A program made the translations under genes and the position numbers. DNA of 43,798 nt from Macrococcoides caseolyticum (GTDB lineage Bacteria; Bacillota; Bacilli; Staphylococcales; Staphylococcaceae): positions 1-43,798 of the forward strand of contig NZ_PPRM01000004.1 of NCBI RefSeq assembly GCF_002902665.1, in the 5' to 3' direction. Below the pieces are notes generated by a model, which made no database searches, was not told the origin of the DNA, and saw only the letters and a program-made list of their open reading frames with translations. Position 1 is the first letter of the stretch; every line of letters begins with the position of its first letter. This document shows positions 41,568 through 43,798 of this stretch, in pieces.

Positions 41568-42437
41568 TTGAAACCCGAAAAGAAAACAAAGAAAAATAGG
41601 ATCTCTAATGTGATATTCGGCTTGATATTCTTCGCTGGGTTCGGCATATTGATCTATCCTATGATCAGTGCGGTATATTATGATTATGAAGCGAGTAACG
41701 AAGTTAATGATTTCAATAAAGAAGTTGAACTGCTGTCAGATCAGCAGATTAAAGCACGTATCGATAAGGCGAAAGCATATAATCAGTTGTTAACAGGAAA
41801 TGAAGCATTACACGACGCATATAGTAAAGCACAAGAACAAGAAGGTCAACGTGAATATGCGAAGATGCTGGAAGTACATGAGAAGATAGGTCATGTTGAG
41901 ATACCTGCTATTCATCAGGATATCCCTTTATTTGCCGGAACAACGGAAAGAGTGCTTCAACAAGGACTTGGACATCTTGAGAATACTTCCTTACCTGTAG
42001 GCGGAAAGAACACCCATAGTATCATCACAGGACATAGAGGGCTGCCTGATAAGAAGTTGTTTACCGATCTTGATAAAATGAAGATAGGGGACATGATATA
42101 TGTTCATAATATTCAAGGGATACTGGCCTACAAAGTTGAACGTATCAAGGTGATAAAACCGGATGATTTCAGAGATTTGAAAATAAAGAAAGGTACAGAC
42201 AGATTAACACTACTGACATGTACACCGTACATGATAAATTCACATCGGCTGATAGTAACTGGTCATCGCGTTCCATATACGCCCGAAGCGACGAGCCATC
42301 AATCGACTCAGGAACCATGGTGGTATAAATTTCTATACGTCTATAAGAACTATTTGATAGGTATCGGGTTATCTATTGTAATCTACCTGCTCTATCGATA
42401 TTTCAAAAAGCATGGAAAGAAAAAAGTGGATCGATGA
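41568..42437 (+). CDS. srtC1: Class C (pilin-polymerising) sortase 1
   Basis: A 289-residue transpeptidase with an N-terminal membrane helix (about 12-32) and a C-terminal helix (about 253-275) ending in lysines, the class C topology. The catalytic residues are H156 in TGHRGLPDKKLFTDLDKM, C218 in TLLTCTP and R227 in HRLIVTG. Start is a TTG at 41568 behind AAGGAAGG. An obvious DPW/DPF lid motif in front of the catalytic domain is not seen. It ends in a 4-bp overlap with the second sortase gene. Confidence 0.9.
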   Translation: MKPEKKTKKNRISNVIFGLIFFAGFGILIYPMISAVYYDYEASNEVNDFNKEVELLSDQQIKARIDKAKAYNQLLTGNEALHDAYSKAQEQEGQREYAKMLEVHEKIGHVEIPAIHQDIPLFAGTTERVLQQGLGHLENTSLPVGGKNTHSIITGHRGLPDKKLFTDLDKMKIGDMIYVHNIQGILAYKVERIKVIKPDDFRDLKIKKGTDRLTLLTCTPYMINSHRLIVTGHRVPYTPEATSHQSTQEPWWYKFLYVYKNYLIGIGLSIVIYLLYRYFKKHGKKKVDR

Positions 42438-43246
42438 GCAAGAAGACGGCAATTATTGTCTTTGTTGCAGGATTGCTTATCTGTCTGTATCCTCTGATGG
42501 CAAAAGTCTATTATAATTACGACATGTCCCATCAATCCAAAGTACTGGATAGACAATTTCAAGTGAACGCTACACATCAGAAAGTGAAGTATACACAGTT
42601 TGAAGCCTATAATCGTGATATGCTATCATCTCAAAATATTGAAACACCTAAAGTTAAAGTTCAAACCAATAATCAATATGATGAACAACTTGGCACAGAT
42701 GATACAATAGCAACCATAAAAATTCCGAAGCTCAATCTGCATTATCCAGTATACGATCAAGCTACCCCTGAGAACTTAAATAGAGGCGTATCTAGAGTCA
42801 TTGGCACAAGTTTTCCGGTAGGTGGGCGTTCAACTAATAGTGTCTTAGCAGCACACAGCTACTCACCCTATCATGAATGGTTCACACATATCGACAAGCT
42901 TGATAATGGAGATAATATTATTATCAATAACTTCAAGGAGACGCTCTACTATAAAGTATATGACAAAAAGGTAGTCCGCCCCGATCAGGTAGAGGCATTA
43001 TCGATTATTAAAGGAAAAGATATTATTACGTTATTAACATGTACGCCTTCTGGAGCAGATAGAATATTAATCTATGCAGAGAGAACAACAAAGGATGGCA
43101 ATAAGATAAAGCATCCTAAAACAAAGCCGCTTTCTCAGGAGCAATCGTTGATGGAAAGATTGAAAGTGCTTTCGGAGTCATGGTTTGTGATAGTCGTAAT
43201 TCTCTTGTTGTCATTAGCTTTTATAAAAAAGATTATGCATCATTAA
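42434..43246 (+). CDS. srtC2: Class C-like sortase 2
   Basis: A 270-residue second sortase. It has an N-terminal helix (5-22) and a C-terminal helix (248-266) with a KKIMHH tail. The catalytic residues are H141, C203 in TLLTCTP and R210 in DRILIYAER. The segment around the His reads AAHSYSPYHEWFTHIDKL instead of the class C norm GHRGLP, so its acceptor or substrate preference may differ from the first enzyme; it could handle the tip protein or cell wall attachment. The start overlaps the first sortase by 4 bp (ATGA). Confidence 0.87.
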   Translation: MSKKTAIIVFVAGLLICLYPLMAKVYYNYDMSHQSKVLDRQFQVNATHQKVKYTQFEAYNRDMLSSQNIETPKVKVQTNNQYDEQLGTDDTIATIKIPKLNLHYPVYDQATPENLNRGVSRVIGTSFPVGGRSTNSVLAAHSYSPYHEWFTHIDKLDNGDNIIINNFKETLYYKVYDKKVVRPDQVEALSIIKGKDIITLLTCTPSGADRILIYAERTTKDGNKIKHPKTKPLSQEQSLMERLKVLSESWFVIVVILLLSLAFIKKIMHH

Positions 43247-43321
43247 CATGAATATATAATTTATTAAAAACAATAAGTTAAAATTTAGAGCGTATTAGAT
43301 AATATGAGTTTCTTTGAATCG

Positions 43322-43460
43322 TCTACGCTTAATTGGACAACTTACCTGAGGGGATGTAATGTTAAATTAAGAAAGTAGGCGATTTATTTATGGCTAGAAC
43401 AAGAAGAACATTTAAACCAGAATTTAAACTTTAAATGGTACGCTTATTTGAAAATATGAC
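43322..43460 (+). mobile_element. IS3-type element remnant, copy 3
   Basis: Left-end sequence TCTACGCTTAATTGGACAAC and GTAGGCGATTTATTT match copies 1 and 2. The OrfA start at 43390 reads MARTRRTFKPEFKL and then a TAA where copy 2 has CAA. Similarity continues for ~25 bp (ATGGTACGCTTATTTGAAAA) and then ends. Confidence 0.8.
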
Positions 43461-43606
43461 ACCAAGCAGTAATGCGATGGTTTTGTGATTGTAAATGAAA
43501 AACATGTTATTACTCTTAGGAAGAAGAGTCCTAGTCACTATGCAAGTATGATGTACCTTCTCTAAGCTTGTAGCCAATCAAAACTACTTATATGAATAAT
43601 ATCAGT

Positions 43607-43638
43607 CCCCGCGTTTCGATTGAAGCGCGGGATTTTAT
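43607..43638 (+). terminator. Terminator upstream of the last gene
   Basis: Stem CCCGCGTTTC / GAAGCGCGGG (one G-U pair) with a 4 nt loop, followed by ATTTTATT. Confidence 0.75.
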
Positions 43639-43701
43639 TGTTGTGTAGATTACGCATGGGGTAACGATAGAGAATAAAAGAATATATTTTATTATTAAAA
43701 A

Positions 43702-43734
43702 AACTTTTAGGTTTACCTAAAGTTATGGTATATT
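43702..43734 (+). promoter_or_regulatory. MntR-type operator and promoter
   Basis: TTTAGGTTTACCTAAA (43706-43721), flanked by AACT and AGTT to the sides, is a near-perfect palindrome of the MntR/DtxR-family type found before manganese transport genes. A -10 TATATT follows at 43729-43734, so the site covers the -35 region and a bound Mn-loaded repressor would block RNA polymerase. Confidence 0.7.
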
Positions 43735-43755
43735 ATTGTATAAGGAGATGATAAT

Positions 43756-43798
43756 ATGAATAAAAGTCTGGAAGAAATAAATGGTAAGGTGTCTTTTG
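43756..43798 (+). CDS. mntH: Start of a probable Nramp manganese transporter (partial)
   Basis: Only the first 14 codons are in the window: MNKSLEEINGKVSF, after AAGGAGATGATAAT. The manganese-type operator directly upstream and the resemblance of this start to staphylococcal MntH N termini (a KxLEEIN-type cytoplasmic leader) suggest the Mn2+ transporter MntH. The identification rests mainly on the operator. Confidence 0.5.
   Translation, partial: MNKSLEEINGKVSF

Larger units (their letters stand above)
43247..43755. other. 509-bp gap after the pilus operon
   Basis: Contains IS remnant copy 3 (43322-43460), about 140 bp of unassigned sequence with several stops in all frames, a terminator at 43607, and the promoter and operator of the final gene. 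Confidence 0.6.

Noticed and set aside
43461-43600. A coding remnant between the third IS copy and the terminator
   Set aside because: All frames are interrupted at short intervals and no family resemblance could be recognised.
1-43798. CRISPR arrays, replication origin or prophage
   Set aside because: No regularly spaced direct repeats, no DnaA-box clusters with dnaA/dnaN, and no phage structural, integrase or lysis genes were seen.

Overview
The window looks like a low-GC Staphylococcaceae chromosome, most likely Macrococcus or a close relative. The reasons are AT-rich codon use, strong AAGGAGG-type ribosome binding sites, the order rRNA - tRNAs - arginase - zinc CDF transporter - cdaA - cdaR - glmM - glmS, an IsaB-like secreted antigen, and a Staphylococcus-type malate:quinone oxidoreductase. 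The genus is inferred from content, not from a database match. Layout: (1) 1-838: the 3' end of an rrn operon (23S end, 5S) and six tRNA genes (Asn, Glu, Val, Tyr, Gln, Lys). (2) 1053-9174: core metabolism, with arginase, a zinc efflux transporter convergent with an ArsR-like regulator, the cdaA-cdaR-glmM operon linking c-di-AMP synthesis to cell wall precursors, and glmS behind a glmS ribozyme. (3) 9381-18147: a carboxylesterase, a MagIII-like glycosylase, a stand-alone Z1-domain ATPase, small membrane proteins, a mannose-6-phosphate isomerase fragment, a SAM-riboswitch-controlled mmuP-mmuM pair, an IsaB-like antigen and a PfkB kinase. (4) 18148-27970: an accessory island. Its core is a tightly coupled four-gene operon: a DNA methylase fused to a specificity-like domain, a small alpha/beta protein, a complete sigma-70-type factor and a RecQ-like helicase of about 1070 residues. 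It is driven by a consensus promoter bracketed by two matching palindromes. I do not recognise this gene set as a named system, and it is the best candidate here for something undescribed, plausibly a phage-defence or DNA-modification system. Behind it lie a gene broken by two in-frame stops, a helical RLWW-motif protein, an EEP-family nuclease, a GIY-YIG-like small protein and IS remnants. (5) 28181-33832: an rbsR-K-D-A-C-B ribose operon with RbsR-type operators. (6) 33876-36680: an IS3-type remnant, mqo with a 35-residue gene downstream, and a relic of a second rbs locus (an rbsK piece joined to an rbsB piece). (7) 36680-43246: a sortase-assembled pilus operon (vWA tip adhesin, major pilin, two class C sortases) followed by a third IS remnant. 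(8) 43702-43798: an MntR-type operator and the first codons of what is probably mntH. The three IS3-end remnants are in the same orientation at the edges of the ribose and pilus modules, which suggests IS-mediated assembly or rearrangement of this accessory half of the window.
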